From the NCBI GenBank assembly GCA_028023455.1, contig JAQFVV010000020.1, positions 9,717,092-9,781,091 on the forward strand: a DNA stretch of 64,000 nt. Reading direction: 5' to 3'. A model generated the notes under the pieces. It was not told where the DNA came from. It saw nothing but the letters and a program-made list of their open reading frames with translations, and did no database searches. This DNA comes from Epiperipatus broadwayi (lineage: Eukaryota; Onychophora; Udeonychophora; Euonychophora; Peripatidae). Each line of letters begins with the position of its first letter. Positions within the stretch are counted from its first letter, which is position 1. Below are positions 1-10,793 of this stretch, piece by piece. A program made the translations under genes and the position numbers.

Positions 1-99
1 TGTACATAGAGATAAAATGGATAAACCACCTAAATAGTTTTTTAAGAAAAAAAATAACATATAATTGTCATGGAGTAAAAAGAGCACATAAAAAAGTTG

Positions 100-185
100 T
101 GCAAATTTAAATTGAAGAAATGTTATATTTGTGGTATTAAAGATCATTTAGCTCAGTTTTGTAAGAAAAAAGATAAATACTATAA
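100..185 (+). pseudogene. gag zinc knuckle (CCHC) remnant
   Basis: Translation from 121 gives CYICGIKDHLAQFC, a perfect CX2CX4HX4C retroviral-type zinc knuckle followed by a lysine-rich tail (KKKDKYYKRQ). In LTR retrotransposons this motif sits at the C-terminus of Gag and binds the RNA genome. It is about 190 bases before the protease motif, as expected of Gypsy. The reading frame before it is interrupted, so only the knuckle survives. Confidence 0.75.
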
Positions 186-309
186 AAGACAAACCATGCC
201 CATACTTTTTTTTTCATATTTTTTATGCCCATACTTTAAAACAGAGGGAGGTGGACATAGTAGAACATAGAAATAAAGATATTAAATAATTCAGATAATC
301 ATTGAATTA

Positions 310-440
310 TACTGGGCATTACTATTTGTGGTGATAAAGTCAATATGGAAGTTGACAGTAGTGCCACACTGTCTATTCTATCTCTTAGGGAATGGAATAA
401 AATCAACACTAAATGCAAAAATAGAGTGAAATTAGAAAAA
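310..440 (+). pseudogene. Retropepsin-like protease remnant
   Basis: The frame reads ITICGDKVNMEVDSSATLSI. In this family the catalytic triplet is D-[ST]-G-[AS] followed by a hydrophobic strand. Here the aspartate is kept at 354-356 but the glycine is serine (DSSA), which would be expected to inactivate it. Stops follow at once in the same frame. The placement between the zinc knuckle and RT supports the call. Confidence 0.6.
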
Positions 441-735
441 AAAGCCTGATGTATTGATCACAGAAGTGAATGGAAACAAAAAATTGAAAGTATTACCACT
501 ATTTATAGTAAAAAGGACATTAATCTGCTGCAGTCAAAATTCGTTCCATTAAGCATATGCCTTATGGAGATCAGAATTAAGTTCCTTAAGTTATTTAAAC
601 AAAAAATAGCTGAATTAAGGATGTGATCACTTATAGTGTTTAAACTATGGAAGGTTCCATACACTTTCAAGTCAATGGTTGAAAAGATATAGAGGATATG
701 GTAAAAAAGGTACTATCACTTGTGGAAGACTCATC

Positions 736-1180
736 ATGAGCTACTCCTGTGGTAGTAATTCTTAAACTGGAAGGGACTATTTGTTTTTATGGAGACTATC
801 AAGTTACTGTAAATAAATATATTAATAAAGATTTTTACCCTGCACTAGTATATTTGAGGTGTTTAACATCTTTAAATCATACAACATTGTTAGTATGCAT
901 GATTTATTACATAAGGGAAAATGTTGGAGATGGACAGAAGAGCACAAAGTAGAATTTCAGAAAGCAAAAAACCTACTTATGTCAGAGAATGTCCTAGTTC
1001 ATTAACAGAATGACTTAGAAGTAATGATTATTGCAGGAACTTCTAAATTTGGAGTCGGAACTGTCATCTCTAATCATCATTATGGAGGTGAATATCCAAT
1101 TGCACATGCCCACAGAACTTTATTATCATCTGAAAAAAGTATAATTAGATAGACAAAGAAGCCCTGGCTAGTAAAGAAGT
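736..1180 (+). pseudogene. Reverse transcriptase edge joined to RNase H, catalytic core deleted
   Basis: At about 736-820 the frame matches the N-terminal fingers of Gypsy RT: a W-x-x-P-V-V-like segment, a K-x-x-G-like turn, then YGDYQVTVN. Within about 60 bases the sequence passes to the connection region (MHDLLHKGKCWRWTEE-like, about 895-950). The palm with the YxDD active site, normally a few hundred bases, is absent. RNase H follows at about 1010-1170 (VMIIAGTSKFGVGTVIS, then IAHAHRTLLSSEKS and DKEALASKE in a shifted frame). This looks like an internal deletion followed by point decay. Confidence 0.75.
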
Positions 1181-1699
1181 TCAATAAATACATATAAGGT
1201 TAGATATTTATACTAGACTGATCATTGTTCTTTACTTGGAATTTTCAGCAAAAATCAAACAATGTGAGAATATGCCAGACCAGAGACTTCTAAAGTGGAT
1301 TAATATACTAGCATCATATGATCAAGTCACAAAAAGAGATTATACATGCTGATGCTTTATCAAATTTACCTGTGAGAGATAGAACCTAGCAGAAATTTAT
1401 AGAAGTAAATTTATTGGCCATGATAAATATTTTTAAAACTTTAATAGTTCCAACGTAGCTGAATGGACAAACCAAGATCATGGATATATTGATCTAAAGA
1501 GTTGGATCCATTGTCAATGGTTAAATAGTCAACCAAGCTCTGTTGTTATGTCGATGTAGAATGCCCACCAGAGTTTGTCAATCTGCAAGTGGATGCATCC
1601 TGAAGACTGCCTTGAGTGCTGATACAAATAGAGAAATGAAAACAAGTGTTTAAGCAGTTACAAAAGGATATCAAGGAGTAGTATAAAACTCATACATTC

Positions 1700-2480
1700 A
1701 TATGTGTGGTGGCCTAATATAAATAGTGAAAAACTAAACATAGTAAAAACTTGCCATAATTGACAATATACAGCTGATTTATCAAAAGAAAATTACAAAT
1801 CATTGACAGAGGCTAAGAAATGGTGGCAATGCATTCATATAGATTTTGCTGGACCTACGAATGGATATTTATTTTTAATAACAGTAGATTCATTGGAAAG
1901 CTTGTCAAAACCATGAGTATTAAATATACTATCAAAACCATACAGGAAGTATTTGCTCCTCAGGCCTACCCTAGGATCCTCATATCTGATTATGAAACAA
2001 GATTTACTTCTGCTGATTTCAAAAACTATTTAGCAGATAAAGAGATACATCATGTTCTTACTCCAGCTTACCACCCAGCCTCTAATGGACTTGTGGAAAA
2101 GGCAGTTCAAAGTTTAAAATCTTCCTCAAACAAAATAAAAGTTACAGATATGAAAGCTGCATTGATAGAAGTTATGTTCTATCAACATTTTCCTCTAAGT
2201 ATTTCAAATAGTAAAATGATTATAGAGCTACTATTTGAATAAAAATGTTGTACACACTTATCAAAGCTGTTACTGTCCAAAAGAGGAACAGAAAAAATTA
2301 TTTCAAACAAAAAATCCTATAATACAAACTTTTCAAAATTTCAGGCTGGTGAAGAAGTTTAGAGTTAGAGATATAATAATAAAAAAAAATGGATCCCAGG
2401 TACTACAATGGAAGTCATATCTGAAGTTGTACAAGCTATTCAATTTGAAAATGAATTATGCATGCAGAGACACATAATCA
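1700..2480 (+). pseudogene. Gypsy integrase remnant
   Basis: After a degraded zinc-binding stretch, the core begins HIDFAGPTNGYLFLITVDS (about 1833-1890), changes frame near 1905 and continues with ILISDYETRF and HPASNGLVEKAVQ (to about 2110). All three positions of the D,D,E triad can be located: D in HIDFAG, D in SDYE, E in GLVEKA. The longest open piece is 1820-2242, though its first 30 or so residues are out of the integrase frame. The C-terminal domain follows at 2330-2480 (KWIPGT, MQRHI). At least two frameshifts and several stops break it. Confidence 0.8.
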
Positions 2481-2809
2481 CTTATGTAAATGTTTTTCTG
2501 ATACATTAACTGTGGCAAATAGTAATGCAACAATATATTCTCAATTGAGCAGAACAATGAACTACCTTCGGATTGAGATGAGAGCAGAAATACATCTACT
2601 TCTAGGCACCAGAGGAAGCAAACAAATCCTGACAAATTTAGAGATTCTTTTCTAGAGTGAAGGAATGGGTGCACTAGCTCTACACATATTTATAATTATG
2701 TAAATAAAGCCATTACTTAAACGTTGTAAATTGTACAGACAGTACTTTGTATTATTTTTCCAGAAAGTAGATCAAGCTAGAAAGTGTTATTGTTTAAGAA
2801 TTTGAATAC

Positions 2810-4149
2810 TAATTTAGTTTAGGTAATAAAGAGACAAACAGAGCAGCTTTTATGAGAAAACAGTTGGACAGTCAGTCCAGTAAAAGTCACAATCAGCTGC
2901 GAAAAGTTGATTATTGTATTTCTCAACAGGAAGAAATGACAGTGTCAAAGTGCAAGTAGTATACATAATAGTGAAATGATGAAAACTAGGAGCGAAAGAA
3001 ACTCGTTTATAGACTTTCAATTATAAGTATAGATTGACTTTAATGTTAATGAACTATATAGATATTTTCTGTGTGTGGAATAAAATATTTTTCATACTAA
3101 ACTTATTCTAACGCATTCCCAAATTAAGGAATAATTTTTGTCATTATCTTATTGCTTTTTTTGAAATATGAATTATTTTCCTTCTATAGTACAGGCTTTT
3201 TCACACCTGTATTTCTATATGTAATGTATAGGGGGATTGAACACAGACTTTATAGTATCTGCACAGAGAAGTAAACTTACTGAAACATATTTTTGTCTTT
3301 GTGCTGATTTGTTTATTTTCATTGACACAACTAGGATTAGACCCCCCCGTACACAATAATATTAAAGTACATAAGAATTTGACAATTATACAAAAGTTAT
3401 TGAAAAACAAAACTATTATCCATCTTTCCATTCTCTTAATTTTTGACGTAGAAGTTGATGCAGCTATAGATGCAGGTAATCTTGCGAAAAAGGAATTGGG
3501 TCAGTTTTAAAAATTATAGCCAGAACTATTAAAATTATTATTATATAAATAATATTGTAATCAAATTTCAATAATTATGATTTGACAATATAAGTGCTAT
3601 ATGTGATAAAAAAGGATCTTTAAATCGATTTCTTAAAATCAACATTTTTTCTGTATTCGACTTATTACTCTGATCGTAAGTAACAAAATATAAAATATTA
3701 ATCCTAATCCACCCCCCCAGCCAAATAAATTTGGTAAAATTATCAAAAAAATTACTGAAACAATAAACAAAATAATCATAATACATAAACGAATTTTTTT
3801 TCCGATATATTATATATTCAGCACTAAATTTTACCACAGAACCAGAAAAAAAAAAAAAAGTTATAAATAATACAGATATTCAATAAAAATTATAGTTATA
3901 ATAATAATATTCGAATTTACCTCTAATAATTCAACTTCAAAATTATAAACTACTTTATAATTGCAAAAATATATTCCCACAACAATCCAAAAAACTAAAA
4001 ATTATAAATAATAAAAATTTTCTATACTTAAACCTAAACTTTTCCATTTTATTTTGATTACACAACTCAATATTTTAAAATGTCCAACTTCCACAAAAAA
4101 TTTTAATATTGATTTTGTAAATAAAATTTCCAAAATACAAAAGCAGTTA
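2810..4149. other. AT-rich spacer, no gene recognised
   Basis: Short open frames only, none resembling a known family. A small piece near 3210-3260 resembles the end of dispersed repeat S (TAGGGGGATTGAACACAGAC). The strand compositions and stops look non-coding. Confidence 0.5.
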
Positions 4150-5510
4150 TTTACACTTAAAACACATCATTATCATTTCCAGTCATTATTGATCAACAGC
4201 AGAATGAAGGTCTGTCTCTACAAGTTCAATTTATCTTCTCTGATCGCTAACCTATTTTCCTCACATCATTCCAAGCGTACTTTCTTATTTCATCAATTCA
4301 ACTTACTTGGAGTCTCTTTCTAGATCTTTTACAATATCTTGGAATCGAGTTTAAGAAATCAACTAACCATACATTATCATTTCTTCTAGTAGTATATCCA
4401 CTCCAACCTGTCAATAACACTTGTTGGTTTTCTCCCCATGTGTTTCATTTTTGATCTCTTTTTGTTACTCCTATCATGCATCTTTCCATACATCTTTGAA
4501 TGGTCTGAAGTCTCTGTATTGCTCTTCTGTTAAGAGTCCAGATCTCAGATCCATAAATAAAAACTAGTAAAACACATTTATTAAAAACTCTTACTCCTTA
4601 AACATAAAGATATATTTCCTTTCAACTTTAAATTATTTTTAACAAAAGCATTCCAATCAAGATTAATTCTATGATTAATTTCATCCATTATGTTTCCATC
4701 TGTGATAATCTGAACAAGGCATTTATGGTTGTTAACTTCTAACTCATCACTACCAATCTTTATTTCCATCTTTTGAAAAAATTCATGGAACATTACTTTA
4801 GTTGTTTTTTTTTTTAACATTTACATTTAGTCTTACTTTTTTATTTTCATCTGACAACTCTTGCAAAATTCCCTGAAGCTCTGAAGCATTATATGAAAAA
4901 ACAACTACATCATCTGCAAAATCTAGACGATTTAAGTGATCTCCATTTACATTTATTCACCTAACTCCCTGTTTTAATCCACAAAATTGTTACAAATAAG
5001 CTATAAAAAGTTTTAGAAATATTGAATCACCCTGTCATAAACCCTGTTCAATGCTAATTTTCCTAATTGTTATTGGTGCATTTTTATAAATATTCTTTAA
5101 AATATGATTATATTCTGAATCTATACCTTTGTGATGCAATTCTTTAAATACTGACAAAATGCTTATAGACTCAAATCCCTTTTTATAATCTAAAAGTTTA
5201 AAACATAATGGCAACTCATATTCATTGGTCCTTTCTATAACTTCTCTCATTACTTGGATATGATCCACTATATTAAAACCACTTTTAAATTTGGCTTGTT
5301 CTTTTGGTTGGTTAAAATCCAAAATCTGCTGTAAATGAGTTGTTATATCTTGATAACTTTTTTTGTATAAAACATAAAAAACTGATAAGTCTATAATTTC
5401 TAACATCTTCTTTATCACCTTTTTCAAATACTAATATTAATACTGTGATCTTGCCACTCTGTGTGATATAACATCAATCTCCACAATGTTGTTATTCTTC
5501 ATCTATTTAT
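4150..5510 (-). pseudogene. RTE-like LINE reverse transcriptase, 5'-truncated
   Basis: Read on the minus strand from about 5510 this is the RT of an RTE/BovB-like LINE. It runs through FEKGDKEDVRNYRLIS (5450-5395), an open piece (5427-5035) with QPKEQAKFKSGFN, DHIQVMREVIERTNEYELP and LLDYKKGFESI, then FADDVVVFSYNASEL (about 4925-4875). Next come an open piece (4820-4581) with the thumb-side ITDGNIMDEINHRINLDWNAF, YGSEIWTLNRRAIQRLQ (about 4560-4505), and the C-terminal SRKRLQVSWIDEIRKYAW-like segment near 4320. The FADD box is intact, but frameshifts and stops separate the blocks. The endonuclease is missing. The LINE would make cDNA by target-primed reverse transcription; this copy is dead. 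Confidence 0.85.
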
Positions 5511-6870
5511 AAAAAATCCTGCAACCATGATTCTCTAAACATTAAATGTAATCTTAAAAATTTAATAAATAAGAAACCAAACTTCTGAACACTTCTTATA
5601 AAAAAAGTATTTACCCAACTTAAATTTTTCAAAAAATTAGAAAATCAAAAATGAAAAGGACCTGTACCAACTTATAATACTATTGATCTCCAATGAACAT
5701 ATCTTATTAAATCATAATAAAAATATCTTATCATTATAGATGATCTAAAAAAAATCCAATTAATAAAATTATAGTTCCAAAACTTGAATAATAAAATATT
5801 TAATCACTTTCTCACTAATGTTTTTACTTCCTTTAATTAATAAAGGAATAATGCACAACTTATTTATTTCCAAACCAATCCAAATATTCATAATCTTAAC
5901 TGTACCTGAATTATTAACCTAAAAATTAATAATACATAGAATATAAAAAATAAAAGAAAATCCATAAGTGTTTAATACTTAAATTTTCGAAGTTAAAGTT
6001 ATAATTCCTAATAACCTAATAAACTTTTGAATTTATAATTCAAAAATATTTTAATAAGTTAACAAAACTATAAACCTTCAGTTTTAATTCTCTCATTTAT
6101 ATTAGTATTGTAATACTGTAAATAGTGGCCAACTTTAACTATGTCAGATATTATAAGCTTATTAAAATAAATAAAATTAGAATGAGGAAATGTGAATAAT
6201 TACTTTTCTTTCATATTTTTTATAAGAACAATTTTTAACTTATTTCTTAAATAACAATATGAAAATTCCAAACATTTAAAAATAAAAATATGAATATTCA
6301 TAATTTGTTAAGGGTTATTGTAAAAGAGAGAGAAAAAGTATAAAAAAGATAATAAATATTTTTTAATTCCCTCTAATTCAGTAATTTAATGATCAGTTTG
6401 AATTTTTTTTAAAAAAAAAAAACAATAACATATTAATAAGAAAAACAAATAAGTAAAATTTTATGTACTGCTTATAAGGTTTTTAAAAGAAAGAAAAAAA
6501 TAAAGTTTTAATATTTTTGTTAAGAAATATTGTTTGAATTAATTAAAATTGTTTTTTTTTCCTTTCTGTTTATCTCTATTTGGATGATAATGCCATACAC
6601 ACTTGTTAAAGCTTTACCATCTAAAATGGGAACAGAAAAATGTATTTCTGATAAAGAATCATCATATAATATGAAACAATCAGATCTAAAGATCCACCTG
6701 TTTCACCTACTATAGTCATAGTAGTATATTTATTTGTATGTTATTTCACACCAAATTGCATATATTTCTTTAATTCAGAACTCCGAACTTGTGCTCTTAA
6801 GAATTATAGAGTATGTGCCTGTATAAGTGCCTATTTTACTGCAATATAGACACCAGTAAACATAATATAT
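5511..6870. other. AT-rich flank, no gene, repeated in the other arm
   Basis: Very AT-rich, many stops, no recognisable domain. It separates the RTE relic from the LTR element and is present in inverted form at about 18495-19870. The last five bases (TATAT, 6866-6870) form the left target-site duplication of the LTR element. Confidence 0.55.
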
Positions 6871-8278
6871 TGTAATGATTTGCATACCTGTGTGAATTGA
6901 GTATATATATGGTATACACTTATTACATATTTAAAACCTTAGTTTCCCTTTTTTTTTCTTAAAAGAAAATTATAATGCAAACATACATATATATGTAGTT
7001 CTGTACGGTACTCTTATCACTCACCCAGCATATTTATGGACGTCAGTTGTTGACTCCAAGTGCCAATCCTATCTACAAGTAAATAAAAATTATGCTGGGA
7101 GAGATCGAGTATCAATTTTTAATAGAGCTTCTACCTCTGGATAGCTCACTCAGGGGTAGTGGTCGTTGACCGTGGGAAAAAGGTGGGGGAAAAACCAAGT
7201 GCGCACGTAAACGCATAAACAATTCCTTAAATATATTATTTTTTTGTTCTTAAATATTGCTCTCTAACTTTACGATATGATCTAAGTTTTAAAGAAATTA
7301 ACACTGAACACATGCACTGGTAATTAAAACACAAATTTAATGTTCACTAATAGAAGCAAAACAAAATCCCATAATTATGTACTGGCTTGTGCTCAAATAT
7401 TTGAATAACATGCATGCAAACACATACTCTGCATAGGTTCATAAATATAACAAAACATATAAATTCTAGAATACAAAGTCAATGCAATAAATCATTATCC
7501 AGTCTATTCACTCATAGAAATTACATTGGGCATTATTTCAAATATTTCTTTGTTTTCTTTTACCCCTTACACATTATTATTTTACTGAAAATAAGTTCTT
7601 ATTTAAAAGATGACTGGCATTTAAATTATTTGCGTTACCTTGATTTTTCTCACCCGGGTGCAAATGAATGGTAATGTTCACTAGCTTTATGTTGTGATGT
7701 AGTGAATAAGTAATTTTTGGTAGCTCTCCGCTGATTCCGTAAGGCACAATCAATGGTGTTCGGTGAATGTCGTTCTACCTGTAGTTTAGAAAGGGCTTCA
7801 CTCCTATATGGACAGCAACCACAACACCTCCGCAGGATGGCTGGCAGATCCCGGTCTGTTCTTGTCCTTTACCCCAGCCTGTTCATGGTTGACGAATATA
7901 TATAAATTCTAAACTGATCTTTCTGCGATCTTCCTCATGGCACTAATCTTTTTGGAATCCCTCTTCAAGTTCAGCTTTCAAAAACTTTTTAATTAAAATA
8001 CTATTGTTCTCTTTTCTTCTTTTTATGAATTTATTACACTTATTCACCCACACAGCAATATAAATACCCTCGTTTCTAAACAAAATACAAGAGCACAAAC
8101 CATATAAACCCCCTCCCTCTTCTGTTTCAAACTATTTTCATTTACTCATTTAAAATATATACACGCACACATATATAAAAAAATAATTTAACTTAATATC
8201 ACTTTTGATCAAGTATATATATGCTCGCTTATATCATACTATACCTTAGAACAGGGTTTGAACCCATCCCTGTTATAA
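6871..8278 (-). repeat. 3' LTR of the non-autonomous element
   Basis: The partner of 10794-12180 in the same orientation. Shared anchors include ACCTGTGTGAAT, TGACTCCAAG, GGGAGAGATCGAGTATCAAT, AAGTGCGCACGTAAA, TTCGGTGAATG and CCTCTTCAAGTTC. The relatively GC-rich block at about 7020-7200, and another near 7740-7870, are conserved in all four copies (two per palindrome arm). Confidence 0.8.
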
Positions 8279-8280
8279 TA

Positions 8281-8292
8281 CCCCCTCTTCAA
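8281..8292 (-). promoter_or_regulatory. Candidate polypurine tract
   Basis: The minus strand reads TTGAAGAGGGGG just inside the 3' LTR, with two bases (TA) between. This is the expected position of the plus-strand priming site. In the right palindrome arm the equivalent (near 17070-17080) reads TTTGAAACA and has lost the G run. Confidence 0.55.
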
Positions 8293-9246
8293 AAGCCTTT
8301 AAATACTGTTTTAGTATTTAAATGGCTCATTCCTAAATCACAAAATAACTCAAAATAGCGAGCAACACAAAAGAAAACACACACACAAAAAAAATACACC
8401 TCTTCTTGAATCGATTTTATTTGCCTTTCCCCCTGCAACTTTGGAGCCAAAGAGTAAAATGACCAACAACCCAATGATACACAATGAGTCCGACCACCAT
8501 GCACACTGCCTGCGACGCACAACATATAACTAACCCCCATTCTGACTGGCTTCGATTACGCACTCCCCCCCAAAAAAAAATTTATATAAAAAAAAACTCT
8601 TTTTTTAAAGGAAGAACTTTCCTAACTACACTCTGCTGCTTCTGAGTCTTAGAAGTGTAGATAGTTAAAATGATACCTGACTCTTATTTTGAGCCTTCAG
8701 GTTCAGTATAGATTGCCCTAGACCCTGCTCACTTCTGGAGTCTTAGAGGTGGGACTGTATGCAAATGCCATGCTCTCTTTGGAGTCTTATTGGTGGCTTA
8801 AGTTAACAGACTCTTGGCATCTGCATCTTATGTTAGATAGGTCGACCATGTCAGTAATTAGGAGCAGCCACATACAGTGCGCAACATACAACATGATCAA
8901 TCCAGCAGCCAAACTCACCATCCACTGACAGAATTGTGAGATCATTCCCCTCCCACAGCTCCATAGCCACAACTTATCTGATTCTCAGAGCTTACACACA
9001 CAAAAAAAAATATTAAAATTGTATACACATACCCAAAAGAAAATTCTACTTTTCCATCTACTTAACCTTATATAATGTCCTGCATAAAAATACAATAAAT
9101 ATTAACCCACCACCTAGTTATAATACTATAAAAAAAAACTTTTCAGAATCAGTGTTCGTTTATGTGAAGTCGATTAATTTCTTGTCCGTCTTTTAGCATT
9201 GGACAACTCAACCTTTTCTCCATTCATGGGTCAGCCTACACAACTG
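8293..9246 (-). other. LTR-element interior downstream of the gag-like frame
   Basis: No known domain on either strand. Short pieces of open frame exist, such as the minus-strand segment near 8970-8870 (VDGEFGCWIDHVVCC), but they are interrupted and unrecognised. It is the most GC-rich part of the interior (8640-8960). No zinc knuckle, protease or RT motif was found. Confidence 0.5.
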
Positions 9247-9842
9247 TCACCATTTTTCATTTCCATAATGCCGTTTCTGGACTATTTCATAATCTTGTTC
9301 TCTAAGATTCTTTAATTTTGGATTCCGGCTACCCTCTTTTCCATTTAGTCTTATTATTTCTCTCACAACTAATTTGTTTACGAGAGCTATTTTTTTTATT
9401 TCAGACATTGGATTGCTGTCAAAATACTTTCGTAGATTTTTTCTATGCTCAACTGGAGCTTCCGTCATATGACTAGCAAATACCCCATCATTTAAGATTT
9501 TTTTTATTTCAATCTGGGCCGATGAGTTCTTTGTCGTGGCTTCTCGCACTTCTACTATCTTTATTTTATCTCCATGGTTTTTTCGTCTTCGCATTCACTC
9601 TGATTTTCTCCTACTCTCTTTTCACTAGACTTCTCATCTTTACCTATAATTTCTTCCTCTACTGGCTCTTTCTCACTCTCTTTCATTATACACTTGTCTT
9701 CTTTCCCTTCTATTTTCTGTTCTAACTCTTGAAATCTTTTCTCAATCCTTTCTTTGAATTCCTGAAATCTGCTTTCTATTTTTTACATAATAATTTCTAT
9801 CATGCTTAATTCTCTCTCCTTTTCTTTCTTCTGCTGATCCAT
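9247..9842 (-). pseudogene. Gag-like coiled-coil protein of the LTR element (broken)
   Basis: From an ATG at 9842 the frame gives MDQQKKEKERELSMIEIIM, then a stop (9785-9783). After the stop the same frame stays open to about 9560 with a charged coiled-coil segment (ESRFQEFKERIEKRFQELEQ) and an acidic tail. A second frame, open from ATG 9594 to 9247 (115 residues), overlaps it near an A6 run and continues with VEVREATTKNSSAQIEIKKI, HMTEAPVEHRKNLRKYFDS and a basic C-terminus. A coiled coil plus a basic, helix-rich domain right after the 5' LTR suits a Gag, but no family was recognised and no zinc knuckle is present. The stop is absent in the inverted copy, which reads ATGTTGAAAATA there. Confidence 0.5.
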
Positions 9843-10774
9843 TTTTTTGTTGTTTTTATATATCTATCACTATTCCTAATAACAACCAATTATAATGATT
9901 TTATGTTAACTATTTCTACCTCAAACGCACTGGACCTGCTTTCCATCCTCGAAGTACTGTGTTACCTGTCTAATTTCCCTATCTAACCCTCTTCAAACCT
10001 ATTCCTTGATCTCTTTCTTTAAAATTCATCGAAATGATTATAGTATTTCATGTTAATTCCCTTATTAAACTAAAATAGTAACTTATTCAAAAGCATGGGA
10101 AATGTACAATAGGATAACAGCAAATAAAAATGAATCCACAGATTTTTAGTATTAGCTGTATAGTATAATATGCCATTACATGGGTAAAATTATTCAACAA
10201 ATATTGACCTCATAATCACACATATATATAAAACAGATCAAAAAAAAATCCAGATGTATTTTGCTTAGATGTATATATATCAGAATTCATATATGAAGTG
10301 GTCAATACATTACTTTCCAAAGTTAATCATTTTCAATTATACCAAATTAAAAATTACGAAAGTTTTATTTGTTCACATTTTGAAAACATTTGTAAATATC
10401 AAAAGCAGTTAAATATTTAGTAAAAAAAAACTTTTTTTTATAAAAAACAAACAAACAAACTCGAATATGTAAATATTATTTCACTGCAAATCAAAACAAC
10501 AAAATTTCCATGGAATGTTCAATACATAAACACATATACTAAAATATTAATTCAAATGTGATTTCATCCTGAGTAATTTCAATATAGATAAAGTAAAATT
10601 GCCAGCAATAATTCATCTACAAAAGCTATATTTTATAGCTCTTTTTAAAAAAAATAGATACTGTATATGTGTATATAAAACTATATAAAGCAAAACTCCA
10701 TAGTAAACTGTTCTATCTAACTGTTTTATTTAACCTATATTCTATCCCCCCCCCCTTTCCCTCTCTTCGAAAGC
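9843..10774 (-). other. 5' untranslated leader of the LTR element
   Basis: AT-rich sequence between the primer-site-like tract and the first ATG of the gag-like frame, about 930 bases. No open frame or domain. A long leader is usual for non-autonomous LTR elements. Confidence 0.45.
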
Positions 10775-10792
10775 TCCTTAATTGGGTCACCA
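10775..10792 (-). promoter_or_regulatory. Candidate tRNA primer-binding site
   Basis: The minus strand reads TGGTGACCCAATTAAGGA, starting two bases after the 5' LTR end. Primer sites of LTR elements begin with TGG, the complement of tRNA CCA. I cannot assign the tRNA. The inverted copy near 14584 begins TGGTGACATTAATG, so only the first seven bases are shared. Confidence 0.5.
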
Positions 10793-10793
10793 T

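Larger units (their letters stand above)
1..2809 (+). mobile_element. Degenerate Ty3/Gypsy LTR retrotransposon, gag-pol relic
   Basis: A forward-strand element holds, in canonical Gypsy order, a CCHC zinc knuckle, an aspartic protease remnant, an RT edge, RNase H, the integrase core and the integrase C-terminus. Every domain is broken by stops or frameshifts and they lie in different frames, so nothing can be translated as a unit. Its 5' end lies left of the window. The 3' limit at about 2809 is where similarity to the second fragment (21371-21958) stops. No LTR was identified. The order RT, RNase H, integrase is that of Ty3/Gypsy, not Ty1/Copia. Confidence 0.85.

Noticed and set aside
8770-8990. 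Possible env- or pol-like domain in the LTR element interior
   Set aside because: Short interrupted frames with Cys and Trp but no known motif order; left as unassigned interior.
9522-9725. Forward frame rich in Phe/Leu/Tyr, membrane-like
   Set aside because: It is the antisense shadow of the acidic/lysine-rich gag-like frame on the minus strand.
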